From positions 1 through 53,840 of the forward strand of contig DASTPT010000091.1 of NCBI GenBank assembly GCA_035762085.1: a DNA stretch of 53,840 nucleotides, in the 5' to 3' direction. The DNA comes from HRBIN12 sp035762085. GTDB lineage: Bacteria; Actinomycetota; UBA4738; HRBIN12. Both the position numbers and the translations under genes were made by a program. The notes below the pieces were generated by a model. It saw only the letters and a program-made list of their open reading frames with translations. It searched no databases and was not told the origin of the DNA. Below are positions 8,214-15,567 of the stretch, one piece after another; positions within the stretch are counted from its first letter, which is position 1, and every line of letters begins with the position of its first letter.

Positions 8214-8286
8214 TAGTCCCAACGGGATTCGAACCCGTGTCTCCACCTTGAGAGGGTGGTGTCCTAGGCCACTAGACGATGGGACC
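8214..8286 (-). tRNA. tRNA-Glu (anticodon CTC)
   Basis: 73 nt. The acceptor arms GGTCCCA and TGGGACT pair with a G1-U72 wobble; the discriminator is A. The D-arm begins GTC, the anticodon arm is CCACC-CTCTCAA-GGTGG with CTC at 34-36, and the T-arm is ACGGG-TTCGAAT-CCCGT. CCA is not encoded. It decodes GAG, the dominant Glu codon in this GC-rich genome. Confidence 0.93.
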
Positions 8287-8313
8287 AGACGCGCCTCGTC
8301 GAGGCCGGCAGCG

Positions 8314-8319
8314 AGTGTA
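8314..8319 (-). promoter_or_regulatory. candidate -10 box for tRNA-Glu
   Basis: TACACT on the minus strand, 27 nt before the mature tRNA 5' end, back to back with the plus-strand -10 of the DUF488 gene. No clear -35 was seen. Confidence 0.4.
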
Positions 8320-8329
8320 GCAGCGCGTT

Positions 8330-8335
8330 TAGCCT
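8330..8335 (+). promoter_or_regulatory. -10 box TAGCCT, leaderless DUF488 gene
   Basis: TAGCCT, then six bases, then the GTG at 8342. Transcription should begin at or within a base or two of the start codon. No Shine-Dalgarno sequence is present. Confidence 0.55.
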
Positions 8336-8341
8336 GTCCAC

Positions 8342-8899
8342 GTGGGCAGCCACGGGCCTGCCGAGATCCTGACCGTCGGGCACGGCGCCCGGTCGATCGA
8401 GGCGTTCCTGCAGATCCTTCGCCGAGCGCGCGTCGAGCGCGTCGTCGACGTCCGCACGGCTCCGGGCTCGCGCCGGTACCCACAGTTCGGCCGTGACGCC
8501 CTGGCGGCCGCGCTCGAGCGCGAGCGAGTCGCGTACGAGTGGAGGGGGCGCGATCTCGGCGGGTTCCGCAAGCCGAGCCCGGACTCGCCGCACACGGCCC
8601 TCCGCAACGACTCGTTCCGCGGGTACGCCGACCACATGGCGAGCGCGACGTTCCGAGAGGGTCTCGCGTGGCTCGAGCGCACCTCGCGCGAGCGCCGGAC
8701 CGCGGTGATGTGCGCGGAGTCCGTCTGGTGGCGGTGCCACCGGCGGATGATCGCCGACGCCCTCACGGTCGATGGCATCCCGGTCACGCACCTGATGGAC
8801 GGCGACTCGAGGCCGCACGAGTTCCACCCGAACGCGCGCGTGGACGACGACGGGCGGCTCGTGTACGACGTCGGGCAGCCGGAGCTGCCCGAGGCCTAG
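8342..8899 (+). CDS. DUF488 family protein
   Basis: 185 aa, GTG start. Family hallmarks are visible: TVGHGARSIEAFLQILRR at the N-terminus, VVDVRTAPGSRRYPQFG, and CAESVWWRCHRRMIAD, the conserved Cys-Ala-Glu and Cys-His segment of DUF488. The biochemical role of the family is not established. The gene sits between tRNA-Glu and icd. Its TAG stop overlaps the convergent icd stop by three bases around a CTAG, so the two genes share no terminator space. Confidence 0.85.
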   Translation: MGSHGPAEILTVGHGARSIEAFLQILRRARVERVVDVRTAPGSRRYPQFGRDALAAALERERVAYEWRGRDLGGFRKPSPDSPHTALRNDSFRGYADHMASATFREGLAWLERTSRERRTAVMCAESVWWRCHRRMIADALTVDGIPVTHLMDGDSRPHEFHPNARVDDDGRLVYDVGQPELPEA

Positions 8900-10359
8900 T
8901 TCTCGCCCTGCGACCGCGTGTAGCCGGGCTCGCCGTCGAACTCCTGCAGCTTCTCGATGTGACTCCAGCGGTGCCGGGTCGAGACGCGGTGCAGTAGCTC
9001 GGCGACGACGTCGTCCGAGACGTCCTCGGCGGGCTCCTTCAGCATCAGGCGGCAGTACGAGGCGTCGACGATGTCCGTGATCGCGCCCGTCGAGGGGTAC
9101 ACCTGCGTCCCGCGGCACGAGATCATCTTCAGCGTGAAGGCGGTGTCCTTCACCAGCTCCTCGATGCTCCGCCCGAGCTCGTCGGCCGAGAGCGGGCTCT
9201 CGACGAACAGGTCCAGGCCGACCACCCGGCGCTCGTGCGGCCGCACGAAGTCCGGGCGCGCATCCACCTGGGGGAGGATCTGCGGGCGGTATTCCCGGAC
9301 CTGCCAGCGCTCGGAGCGCTTGCCGAGGTTCGAGATGATCGCGTCGGTGTACGCGGTGGTCGACACGCCCACGTCGTAGCCCACGATGTCGCCGGTCCGC
9401 ATGCCGCCCTCGAGCGTGACGAGGACCGCGTGCTCGATCGACGCGGCGGCCTCGAACTCGCCGAGGTGCCGCAGCATCATCACGGCGGTCATGATCAGCG
9501 CCGTCGGGTTGATCACGTCCTTCCCCGCGTACTTCGGCGCCGAGCCGTGCACGGCCTCGAAGATCGCGACGTCGTTGCCGATGTTCGCGCTCGGCGCGAA
9601 CCCTAGACCGCCGACGAGCGCGCTCGACTCGTCCGACAGGATGTCGCCGTTCATGTTCGTCGTGACGATCACGTCGAACTGCTCGGGCTTCTTCACCAGC
9701 TGGTGGGCCGTGTTGTCGACGATCAGGTGCCACGACTCCAGGTCTGGGTACTCGGGCGCGATCTCCTCGAACGTCCGCTTCAGCATGCCCTCGGTCAGCT
9801 TCATGATGTTCGCCTTCGTCGCGCACGTGACGGTGCGTCGGCCCTCGGCGCGCGCGAGCTCGAACGCGAACCGGACGATCTTCTCGCATCCCTTGCGCGA
9901 GATCAGCTTCAGGGTCTGCGCCACGCCCGGCGACTGCATGTGCTCGATGCCCGCGTACAGGTCCTCGACGTTCTCGCGGACGATCACCATGTCGATCCCG
10001 CGACCGCTGTACGGCGTGGTGACGCCGGGGAGCTCGCGGGCCGGACGCACGTTCGCGTAGGTCTCGAACAGCTTGCGCAACGTGACGTTCGCGCTCTTCT
10101 CGCCGAACCCGACCGGCGTCTCGAGGGGCCCCTTCAGCACGACCCGGGTCTTGCGGATCGACTCGATCGTCTCGGGAGGGACGCCCGAGGGCAGGCCCTG
10201 CTTGAAGATCTCGGCGCCGGCCAGGCGCTCCTCCCACTGGATCTGCGCGCCGGTGGCCTCGACGATCCGCTGGGCGCTGCGGACGACCTCGGGGCCGATC
10301 CCGTCGCCGGGGATGACGGTGACCAGCGTGTTGCCCTCGGGGGTGACGTGCCGTTCCAT
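8896..10359 (-). CDS. icd: isocitrate dehydrogenase, Thermus/Rickettsia-type with C-terminal extension
   Basis: 487 aa from the ATG at 10359, preceded by GAGGAG. It oxidatively decarboxylates isocitrate to 2-oxoglutarate in the TCA cycle. Seen in order: VIPGDGIGPEVV, the substrate loop SANVTLRKLFETYANVRP, IVRENVEDLYAG, the catalytic ATKANIMK, NMNGDILSDESSALVGG, and the coenzyme loop HGSAPKYAGKDVINPTA. The extra roughly 140-residue C-terminal domain (VVGLDLFVESPLSADELG) places it with the approximately 480-500 aa dimeric enzymes rather than the monomeric IDH common in actinomycetes. The coenzyme loop resembles NADP-dependent Thermus IDH, but specificity cannot be settled by eye. A longer minus-strand reading that continues into the neighbouring gene is spurious. 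Confidence 0.88.
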   Translation of the reverse strand: MERHVTPEGNTLVTVIPGDGIGPEVVRSAQRIVEATGAQIQWEERLAGAEIFKQGLPSGVPPETIESIRKTRVVLKGPLETPVGFGEKSANVTLRKLFETYANVRPARELPGVTTPYSGRGIDMVIVRENVEDLYAGIEHMQSPGVAQTLKLISRKGCEKIVRFAFELARAEGRRTVTCATKANIMKLTEGMLKRTFEEIAPEYPDLESWHLIVDNTAHQLVKKPEQFDVIVTTNMNGDILSDESSALVGGLGFAPSANIGNDVAIFEAVHGSAPKYAGKDVINPTALIMTAVMMLRHLGEFEAAASIEHAVLVTLEGGMRTGDIVGYDVGVSTTAYTDAIISNLGKRSERWQVREYRPQILPQVDARPDFVRPHERRVVGLDLFVESPLSADELGRSIEELVKDTAFTLKMISCRGTQVYPSTGAITDIVDASYCRLMLKEPAEDVSDDVVAELLHRVSTRHRWSHIEKLQEFDGEPGYTRSQGEN

Positions 10360-10436
10360 CGTTCGCTCCTCGTTCGTCGCGGGACGCGCCACATCCTCCC
10401 ACACGGCCCGGCGGCCCCCACGCGCGCAACCGCTGA

Positions 10437-10442
10437 TAGGGT
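10437..10442 (+). promoter_or_regulatory. -10 box TAGGGT before the first phosphoesterase
   Basis: TAGGGT, ten bases, then the ATG at 10453. The implied 5' leader is at most a few bases and no Shine-Dalgarno sequence is seen. Confidence 0.5.
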
Positions 10443-10452
10443 GTGCCGGCCC

Positions 10453-11955
10453 ATGACCCGCCCGAGCACCGCCGCCCGTCGTCTCGCCGCGTCCCTGGTC
10501 ATGGCCGCGCTCGTCGCGGCTGCGTGCACGACGAGCGAGGCCGGCCCCGACGGCCCGACGGGTCGGGCAACCGCCTCGACGGGGCAGACGGGCCCGACGG
10601 CGTCCCCGAGTCCCACCGAACGCCTGAAGGGCTTCGAGAACCTCCAGCACGTGGTCTTCATCGTGCAGGAGAACCGCTCGTTCGATCACTACTTCGGCAC
10701 GTTCCCGGGCGCCGAGGGCATCCCGATGACGAAGGACGGCGAGCCGACCGTCTGCAACCCCGACCCGGTGCTCGACGAGTGCGTGGAGCCGTACCACGAC
10801 CCGACGCTCGTGCAGTTCGGCGGGCCGCACGGGCACCCGCACTCGGTCGCGGCGGTCAACGGCGGGGCGATGGACGGCTTCGTCCGGGTCCTGGTCAACG
10901 GCCCGAACGACTGCGCCGACGACCGGACGCTGCGTGGGTGCCGTGACGACCTGGGGCCACAGGGCCAGCCCGACGTGATGAGCTGGCACGACGCGCGCGA
11001 GATCCCGAACTACTGGGCGTACGCCGAGCGCTTCGTGCTCCAGGACCAGATGTTCGCGCCGACCGACTCGTGGACGCTGCCGGCGCACCTGTTCCTGGTC
11101 TCGGCGTGGTCGGCGAGCTGTGACGACCCGCAGGACCCGATGAGCTGCCGCTCGGACCTCGAGGTCAACGATGTCGTGGACCGCCAGCGGCACGGGGAGC
11201 ACCCGCCGATCTACGCGTGGACCCCGATCACCTACCTGCTCACCGAGGCCGGCGTCTCGTGGGCCTACTACATCGGCAACGACACGTGCCGGACGCCCGA
11301 GGACCCCTGCCCACGTCTGGGCGACGGGCGCCGGTCCACGCCGCCGGCGCAGAACCCGCTGCCGTCGTTCACCACCACGCACGAGCAGGACGACTTCGAG
11401 AACATCCGGCTCCACGCCGACCTGTACGACCAGATCCAGGAGGGCACCCTGCCCACGGTCTCGTGGGTGATGCCGGCCGGCCGCAACAGCGAGCATCCGG
11501 GCAACGGCGCGCCGCTCACGAAGGGGCAGGCCCACGTCACGCGCGTCGTGAACGCGATCATGCGCAGCGACCTGTGGGAGCGGACGGCGATCTTCCTCAC
11601 GTGGGACGACTGGGGCGGCTTCTACGACCACGTCGAGCCGCCGCGCGTGGACGAGAACGGGTACGGGATCCGCGTCCCGGGGATCCTGATCAGTCCCTGG
11701 GCGAGGGCCGGGACGATCGACAGCCAGGTCCATACCTTCGACTCGTACCTGAAGTTCATCGAGGACCTTTTCCTGGGTGGGTCCCGGCTCGACCCGCGGA
11801 CGATGAGTCGGCCGGACTCGCGGCCCACGGTCCGCGAGGACGTGCGGATCCTCGGCGACCTGCGCGAGGAGTTCGACTTCAAGCAGGATCCACTGCCGCC
11901 GATGATCCTTGACCCGACGCCCGAGCCTGGACCCGCGTCCATCCCCGGGACGTAG
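10453..11955 (+). CDS. lipoprotein phosphoesterase (acid phosphatase / phospholipase C family), copy 1
   Basis: 500 aa. The N-terminus MTRPSTAARRLAASL leads to a hydrophobic run ending VAAAC (Cys25), so export and probably lipid anchoring are expected. The body is the PF04185 phosphoesterase family: VVFIVQENRSFDHYFGTFPG, then QPDVMSWHD, DSWTLPAHLFLVSAW, TWDDWGGFYDHVEPP and RVPGILISPWA. Members include AcpA-type acid phosphatases and non-haemolytic phospholipases C that release phosphate from phosphoesters outside the membrane. The substrate cannot be read from sequence. A close paralogue follows 10 bases later. Confidence 0.85.
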   Translation: MTRPSTAARRLAASLVMAALVAAACTTSEAGPDGPTGRATASTGQTGPTASPSPTERLKGFENLQHVVFIVQENRSFDHYFGTFPGAEGIPMTKDGEPTVCNPDPVLDECVEPYHDPTLVQFGGPHGHPHSVAAVNGGAMDGFVRVLVNGPNDCADDRTLRGCRDDLGPQGQPDVMSWHDAREIPNYWAYAERFVLQDQMFAPTDSWTLPAHLFLVSAWSASCDDPQDPMSCRSDLEVNDVVDRQRHGEHPPIYAWTPITYLLTEAGVSWAYYIGNDTCRTPEDPCPRLGDGRRSTPPAQNPLPSFTTTHEQDDFENIRLHADLYDQIQEGTLPTVSWVMPAGRNSEHPGNGAPLTKGQAHVTRVVNAIMRSDLWERTAIFLTWDDWGGFYDHVEPPRVDENGYGIRVPGILISPWARAGTIDSQVHTFDSYLKFIEDLFLGGSRLDPRTMSRPDSRPTVREDVRILGDLREEFDFKQDPLPPMILDPTPEPGPASIPGT

Positions 11956-11958
11956 GCT
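11953..11958 (+). promoter_or_regulatory. -10 box TAGGCT built on a stop codon
   Basis: The first three bases are the TAG stop of the upstream phosphoesterase. Seven bases separate the box from the ATG at 11966, so the second copy may have its own leaderless transcript. Confidence 0.5.
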
Positions 11959-11965
11959 TGGCGCC

Positions 11966-13426
11966 ATGAGGCTGCGAGCCCCGGTCGCGATGCTCGCCTT
12001 GGCGATCGCCGCCGCGGGCTGCAGCGACCCGGCCGCGATCGGTGCGACGACCCCGACGCCCGAGCCCGCATCCCCGTCGCCCACGACGAGCCCGATGGCC
12101 GCGCCGGCTGGCACCCTGACGAAGCTCGAGCAGGCCCGCCTGCACGTGGAGCACCTGATCTTCATCGTGCAGGAGAACCGTTCGTTCGATCACTACTTCG
12201 GGACGTATCCGGGCGCGAAGGGCATCCCGATGACCGCCGCCGGCAAGCCGAAGCCGTGCATCCCGGACCCGGCCCTCGGGCGCTGCGTCCGTCCGTACCG
12301 CTCGCGGAACCAGTGGCAGAAGGGTGGTCCCCACTCGCAGCGCTACTCCGAGATGGACGTGAACGGCGGCCGGATGGATGGCTTCGTCCAGGCCGCGGTC
12401 GCGGCGGGCCGCCCGTGCGCGAAGAACCGCGACGATCCGAGGTGCGCTGGCTTCCTCGGGCCGCAGGGTCAGCCGGACGTGATGAGCTACCACACTCGCC
12501 GCGACATCCCGAACTACTGGAAGTACGCCGACCGATTCGTCCTGCAGGACCGGATGTTCGCGCCGGCGGACTCGTGGACGCTGCCGGCGCACCTGTACCT
12601 GGTCTCGGCATGGGCTGCCAGGTGCCGGAACCCCCGCGAGCCGATGTCGTGCACCTCGAACCTCGAGTTGCAGGAGGAGGCGCAGGTCCAGCGCGAGCAC
12701 GAGGACCGGCCGATCTGGGCGTGGACCGACATCACCTACCTCCTGCACGAGGCAGGCGTCACGTGGAGCTACTTCGTGGGCGACGACACCTGCCTGTTCG
12801 AACCGTGCGATACGACGGCGTCGGACCGGCGCACCGTGACGCAGCAGAACCCGCTGCCGTGGTTCACCACCGTGCGGCAGAACGAGCAGATTGAGAACAT
12901 CCGCGGACACGCCGAGTACTACGCCGCGGCGGCCGAGGGCACCCTGCCGTCGGTGTCGTGGGTGGTGCCGTACGGCGGCGCCGGCGAGCACCCGGGGAGC
13001 GACGAGCCGATCTGGAAGGGCATGCGGCACGTGACGAGGATCGTCAACGCCGCGATGAGGGGGCCCGACTGGGAGTCGACCGCCGTCTTCCTCACGTGGG
13101 ACGACTGGGGTGGGTTCTACGACCACCTCGAGCCACCGCGCGTGGACATGAACGGCTACGGGATCCGCGTTCCCGGCCTGATGATCAGCCCGTGGGCGAA
13201 GGCGGGCACGATCGACAGCCAGGTGCTCACGTTCGACGCGTACCTGAAGCTGATCGAGGACCTCTTCCTCTCGAGCGCCCGGTTGGACCCGGACACGATG
13301 AGCCGGCCGGACTCGCGCCCGACGGTCCGCGAGGAGGTGCGGATCCTCGGCAACCTCCTGCGCGAATTCGACTTCACGCAGGACCCGCTGCCACCGCTCG
13401 TGCTGGACCAGACTCCGCTGACGTAG
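11966..13426 (+). CDS. lipoprotein phosphoesterase (acid phosphatase / phospholipase C family), copy 2
   Basis: 486 aa. The signal ends in a clear lipobox (AAAGC, Cys19), followed by a Pro/Ser/Thr linker. The catalytic body repeats copy 1 almost block for block: IVQENRSFDHYFGTYPG, QPDVMSYHT, DSWTLPAHLYLVSAW, TWDDWGGFYDHLEPP, ISPWAKAGTIDSQ, and the ending DPLPPLVLDQTP. The signal-peptide and linker regions and the cysteine-rich middle differ, so this is an old tandem duplication, not a recent one. The pair probably scavenges organic phosphate at the cell surface. No PHO-type operator could be recognised. Confidence 0.85.
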   Translation: MRLRAPVAMLALAIAAAGCSDPAAIGATTPTPEPASPSPTTSPMAAPAGTLTKLEQARLHVEHLIFIVQENRSFDHYFGTYPGAKGIPMTAAGKPKPCIPDPALGRCVRPYRSRNQWQKGGPHSQRYSEMDVNGGRMDGFVQAAVAAGRPCAKNRDDPRCAGFLGPQGQPDVMSYHTRRDIPNYWKYADRFVLQDRMFAPADSWTLPAHLYLVSAWAARCRNPREPMSCTSNLELQEEAQVQREHEDRPIWAWTDITYLLHEAGVTWSYFVGDDTCLFEPCDTTASDRRTVTQQNPLPWFTTVRQNEQIENIRGHAEYYAAAAEGTLPSVSWVVPYGGAGEHPGSDEPIWKGMRHVTRIVNAAMRGPDWESTAVFLTWDDWGGFYDHLEPPRVDMNGYGIRVPGLMISPWAKAGTIDSQVLTFDAYLKLIEDLFLSSARLDPDTMSRPDSRPTVREEVRILGNLLREFDFTQDPLPPLVLDQTPLT

Positions 13427-13432
13427 CGGCCG

Positions 13433-13891
13433 TTACTCCGTCTTCGCGTGCTCGAGGAAACGGGACGGGATCAGCTCGCGGATCTCCTCGTCCACGATGA
13501 GGCCGAACGCCCGACCCGCCCGCAGGTACGCGTCGGCGGCGCCCTTCATCATCCCCTCGCCGTAGTCGCCGCGGTCCAGGTCCTCGGCGTGCTGCACGAG
13601 CTCGGCGATCTGCTCCAGCAGCCATTCGCGCTGGCGGCCGCGCCCGCGCAGGCCCGCGGGCTGCCAGGTCACGAGCTCGAACCCATGCTGGTGCAGCACC
13701 GCGAGCAGCTCGTCATCGGAGACCCGTCGAGGGTCGAACGTGACGTAGAAGTTGCCGCCCTTCGGATCCATGCAGACCCGGCGGATCCCGGGCAGGTCCT
13801 GGAGCATGCGCATCGCGGCGCGGCAGTCGCCCTGCTCGCTCCGCGTGACCAGCTGACGCTCGACGTATCTCGGTCCACTCGTTCCAGCCAT
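13433..13891 (-). CDS. HMA-like ferredoxin-fold protein without the metal-binding CxxC
   Basis: 152 aa from the ATG at 13891, with GAGGGGG just upstream. Residues about 20-70 have the beta-alpha-beta-beta-alpha-beta rhythm of heavy-metal-associated domains (MRMLQDLPGIRRVCMDPKGGNFYVTFDP, then RRVSDDELLAVLHQHGFE). The GMxCxxC loop is replaced by SEQGDCRAAMRML, leaving one Cys there. The C-terminal half is helical and charged (EWLLEQIAELVQHAEDL). Copper binding is therefore unlikely. It may be a protein-interaction domain. It is convergent with the phosphoesterase operon, with six bases between the stops. Confidence 0.55.
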   Translation of the reverse strand: MAGTSGPRYVERQLVTRSEQGDCRAAMRMLQDLPGIRRVCMDPKGGNFYVTFDPRRVSDDELLAVLHQHGFELVTWQPAGLRGRGRQREWLLEQIAELVQHAEDLDRGDYGEGMMKGAADAYLRAGRAFGLIVDEEIRELIPSRFLEHAKTE

Positions 13892-14007
13892 GGGTCGCCC
13901 CCTCGTCCTGGGCACCGGCGGGGGTGCCTCCGAGGCTACGGTAGAGCGGAGAGGGAGTGGTCGAGAACGGCCATCCGCCCTGCGGGCGCAGGGCCGACGG
14001 CGCCGCG

Positions 14008-14078
14008 CTGGCCCGCCTAGATTCGAACTAGGACTAACTGATCCAGAGTCAGTCGGGCTACCATTACCCCACGGGCCA
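14008..14078 (-). tRNA. tRNA-Gln (anticodon CTG)
   Basis: 71 nt. Acceptor TGGCCCG pairs with CGGGCCA; the D-arm is GGG-TAATGGTAG-CCC; the anticodon arm is ACTGA-CTCTGGA-TCAGT with CTG at 34-36; the T-arm is CCTAG-TTCGAAT-CTAGG. The discriminator is G and CCA is not encoded. It decodes CAG. Confidence 0.93.
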
Positions 14079-14220
14079 AACGTGACCCGGCCACGCGGGC
14101 CGGGTCTCCGATGCTATCAGGCCTCCTTGTCTCCCACCCGCAACCCTCCTCGATCCCCTCGCGTCGGTCCGCGTTGGGACGGTTCGGCACAACGGCCCGT
14201 TTGCACTGCGCCGAAAGGCA

Positions 14221-14250
14221 TTGACCGGCGCCGGGGCCCGTGAGTAGCGT
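14221..14250 (+). promoter_or_regulatory. sigma-70 type promoter of the HU gene
   Basis: TTGACC at 14221-14226 and TAGCGT at 14245-14250 with an 18-base spacer form the clearest two-box housekeeping promoter in the window. The expected start is near 14257, giving a leader of about 20 nt that carries GAGGGGGAG before the ATG. Confidence 0.65.
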
Positions 14251-14275
14251 TGGGCCCGGCAGAGGGGGAGCGAGC

Positions 14276-14593
14276 ATGAACAAGAACGGGCTCGTCGCCG
14301 AGATCGCGAAGCGGACGGGCGTCAGCAAGGCGGAGATCGGCCGCACGGTCGACGCCGCGATGGACGTCATCCGCGAGACGGTCGCGAAGGGCGAACGGGT
14401 GTCCCTCGTGGGCTTCGGCACCTTCGAGCGCAAGCGTCGCAACAAGCGGATCGCTCGGAACCCGCGGAAGCCCGAGACGCCGATCGTCGTTCCCGCCCGC
14501 GATCTGCCGTGGTTCCTCGCGGGGAAGGAGTTCAAGGAGATGGTGGCGGCGAAGCGCCGCCGCGTGCCGGCCAAACCGGCGCGCACCCGCTGA
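14276..14593 (+). CDS. hup: HU family nucleoid-associated DNA-binding protein
   Basis: 105 aa from the ATG at 14276, with GAGGGGGAG at 14262-14270. It bends and compacts DNA as a dimer. N-terminal MNKNGLVAEIAKRTGVSKAE, the VSLVGFGTFERKRR beta segment and the arm RIARNPRKPETPIVVPA with its intercalating Pro are diagnostic. The tail after residue 90 is short and basic (KRRRVPAKPARTR). It is much shorter than the Lys/Ala/Pro-rich tail of mycobacterial HupB. The gene is convergent with the cold-shock-like gene, five bases apart. Confidence 0.92.
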   Translation: MNKNGLVAEIAKRTGVSKAEIGRTVDAAMDVIRETVAKGERVSLVGFGTFERKRRNKRIARNPRKPETPIVVPARDLPWFLAGKEFKEMVAAKRRRVPAKPARTR

Positions 14594-14598
14594 CCGCG

Positions 14599-14805
14599 CT
14601 ACAGGGTGACGATCCGGAGGGTTCGGGCGACCTTGCGCCCGCCCTCCTCGACGAGGTCGAACTTCACACGCTGGCCGAGCCGGACGTAGCGAAGGCCCGA
14701 GCCCTCCATCGACGTCGGGTCGATCAGGACCTCCGTCCGGTCCTCCATGAGCAACGAGCCGGTGCGCGCCTCGATGTCGAACTCCTTCACCGTCCCCTGC
14801 GGCAT
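14599..14805 (-). CDS. cold-shock-domain-like protein with degenerate RNP motifs
   Basis: 68 aa from the ATG at 14805, with an excellent AGGAGGG upstream. Length and ends fit a five-stranded CspA-type OB fold: QGTVKEFDIEARTGSLL, then LGQRVKFDLVEEGGRKVARTLRIV. In ordinary cold-shock proteins RNP1 (KGFGFI) and RNP2 (VFVHFS) carry the aromatic residues that stack on RNA. Here those positions read RTGSLLM and EVLIDPT, so the aromatic platform is absent. It may have lost RNA binding or bind another partner. Function is inferred only from the fold. Confidence 0.65.
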   Translation of the reverse strand: MPQGTVKEFDIEARTGSLLMEDRTEVLIDPTSMEGSGLRYVRLGQRVKFDLVEEGGRKVARTLRIVTL

Positions 14806-14841
14806 CCGTCCCTCCTGTCGTGGCCAGCGGCGCCGAACAGC

Positions 14842-15483
14842 TTACCCATGCGCGGTCAGCCGGCCGCCGAGGTCCATGCCGTGACACACGTCGCGCGTTC
14901 GCCCGCGCCGCCCGTCCTCCAGCAGCGTCAGGATGTCGTCCGGCTCGTCCAGGTCGAAGGCCAGCTCGGGCCGGTCCACGACGGCCGTGGGCAGGCCCTT
15001 GGCCTCGGCCAGCTCGAGATGCTTGCGGAAGGACTCGGCGCCGAAGCGGGCGGCGATCGCGCGGGGCGGCCGGCGGAGCAGCAGGCTGGTGCCGTCGCGC
15101 GCGGACCGGGCTACGACGACCGGACCCAGCGTCCGGAGCGTCGCGGTGAGCGCCCCCGCCGTGAGCAGCGGGAGGTCGCCGGGAAGGACCGCGAGCGCCT
15201 GGGCGTGCTCGGCGACGGCCACGGACTCGGCCTGGCGGATCGCGGCCGAGAGCCCCGGCCGGTCCTCGACGAGCGTGCGGACGCCCCGGCGCGCCGAGAC
15301 CTCGAGCACGGCCTCGTCGGGCGACACGACCCACGTCTCCCACCCGACTAGCGTGAGCGTCACGTCCAGGACGTCCTCGAGCATCGCGAGCGTCAGGGCC
15401 CCGCGCTCGAGCGGCGACAGGACGTTCGACAGGCGGGACTTCGACCGGCCGAGGGACTTCACCGGGATCACGACGACGCGCAC
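14842..15483 (-). CDS. cofC: phosphoenolpyruvate/2-phospholactate guanylyltransferase of F420 biosynthesis
   Basis: 213 aa, GTG start at 15483. CofC/FbiD activates phosphoenolpyruvate (or 2-phospho-L-lactate) with GTP to give the guanylylated precursor of the F420 side chain. The N-terminus VRVVVIPVKSLGRSKSRLS is the nucleotide-binding start of the family. Further support comes from LAVLPGDLPLLTAGAL (PGDxPL, metal and base binding) and the C-terminal segment FDLDEPDDILTLLE. No other F420 gene is in the window. It is divergent from plsC. Confidence 0.85.
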   Translation of the reverse strand: MRVVVIPVKSLGRSKSRLSNVLSPLERGALTLAMLEDVLDVTLTLVGWETWVVSPDEAVLEVSARRGVRTLVEDRPGLSAAIRQAESVAVAEHAQALAVLPGDLPLLTAGALTATLRTLGPVVVARSARDGTSLLLRRPPRAIAARFGAESFRKHLELAEAKGLPTAVVDRPELAFDLDEPDDILTLLEDGRRGRTRDVCHGMDLGGRLTAHG

Positions 15484-15489
15484 CGACCC

Positions 15490-15495
15490 AGGCTA
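15490..15495 (-). promoter_or_regulatory. -10 box TAGCCT, leaderless cofC
   Basis: TAGCCT on the minus strand, six bases, then the GTG at 15483. No Shine-Dalgarno sequence. Confidence 0.55.
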
Positions 15496-15524
15496 CCCGC
15501 TGCCGGAGGCCCCGCCCTGCGCGG

Positions 15525-15530
15525 TAGCAT
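15525..15530 (+). promoter_or_regulatory. candidate -10 box TAGCAT for plsC
   Basis: It would start a leader of about 30 nt that includes GAGGAGGGG at 15555-15563. This gene therefore looks conventionally led, unlike divergent cofC. Confidence 0.45.
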
Positions 15531-15567
15531 CGCCGGGCCCGAGTCCCGAGCGACGAGGAGGGGTCAG

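Noticed and set aside
10360..12165. Upstream continuation of the icd frame on the minus strand
   Set aside because: It lies opposite two clear phosphoesterase genes; the icd start at 10359 has GAGGAG and a family-typical N-terminus.
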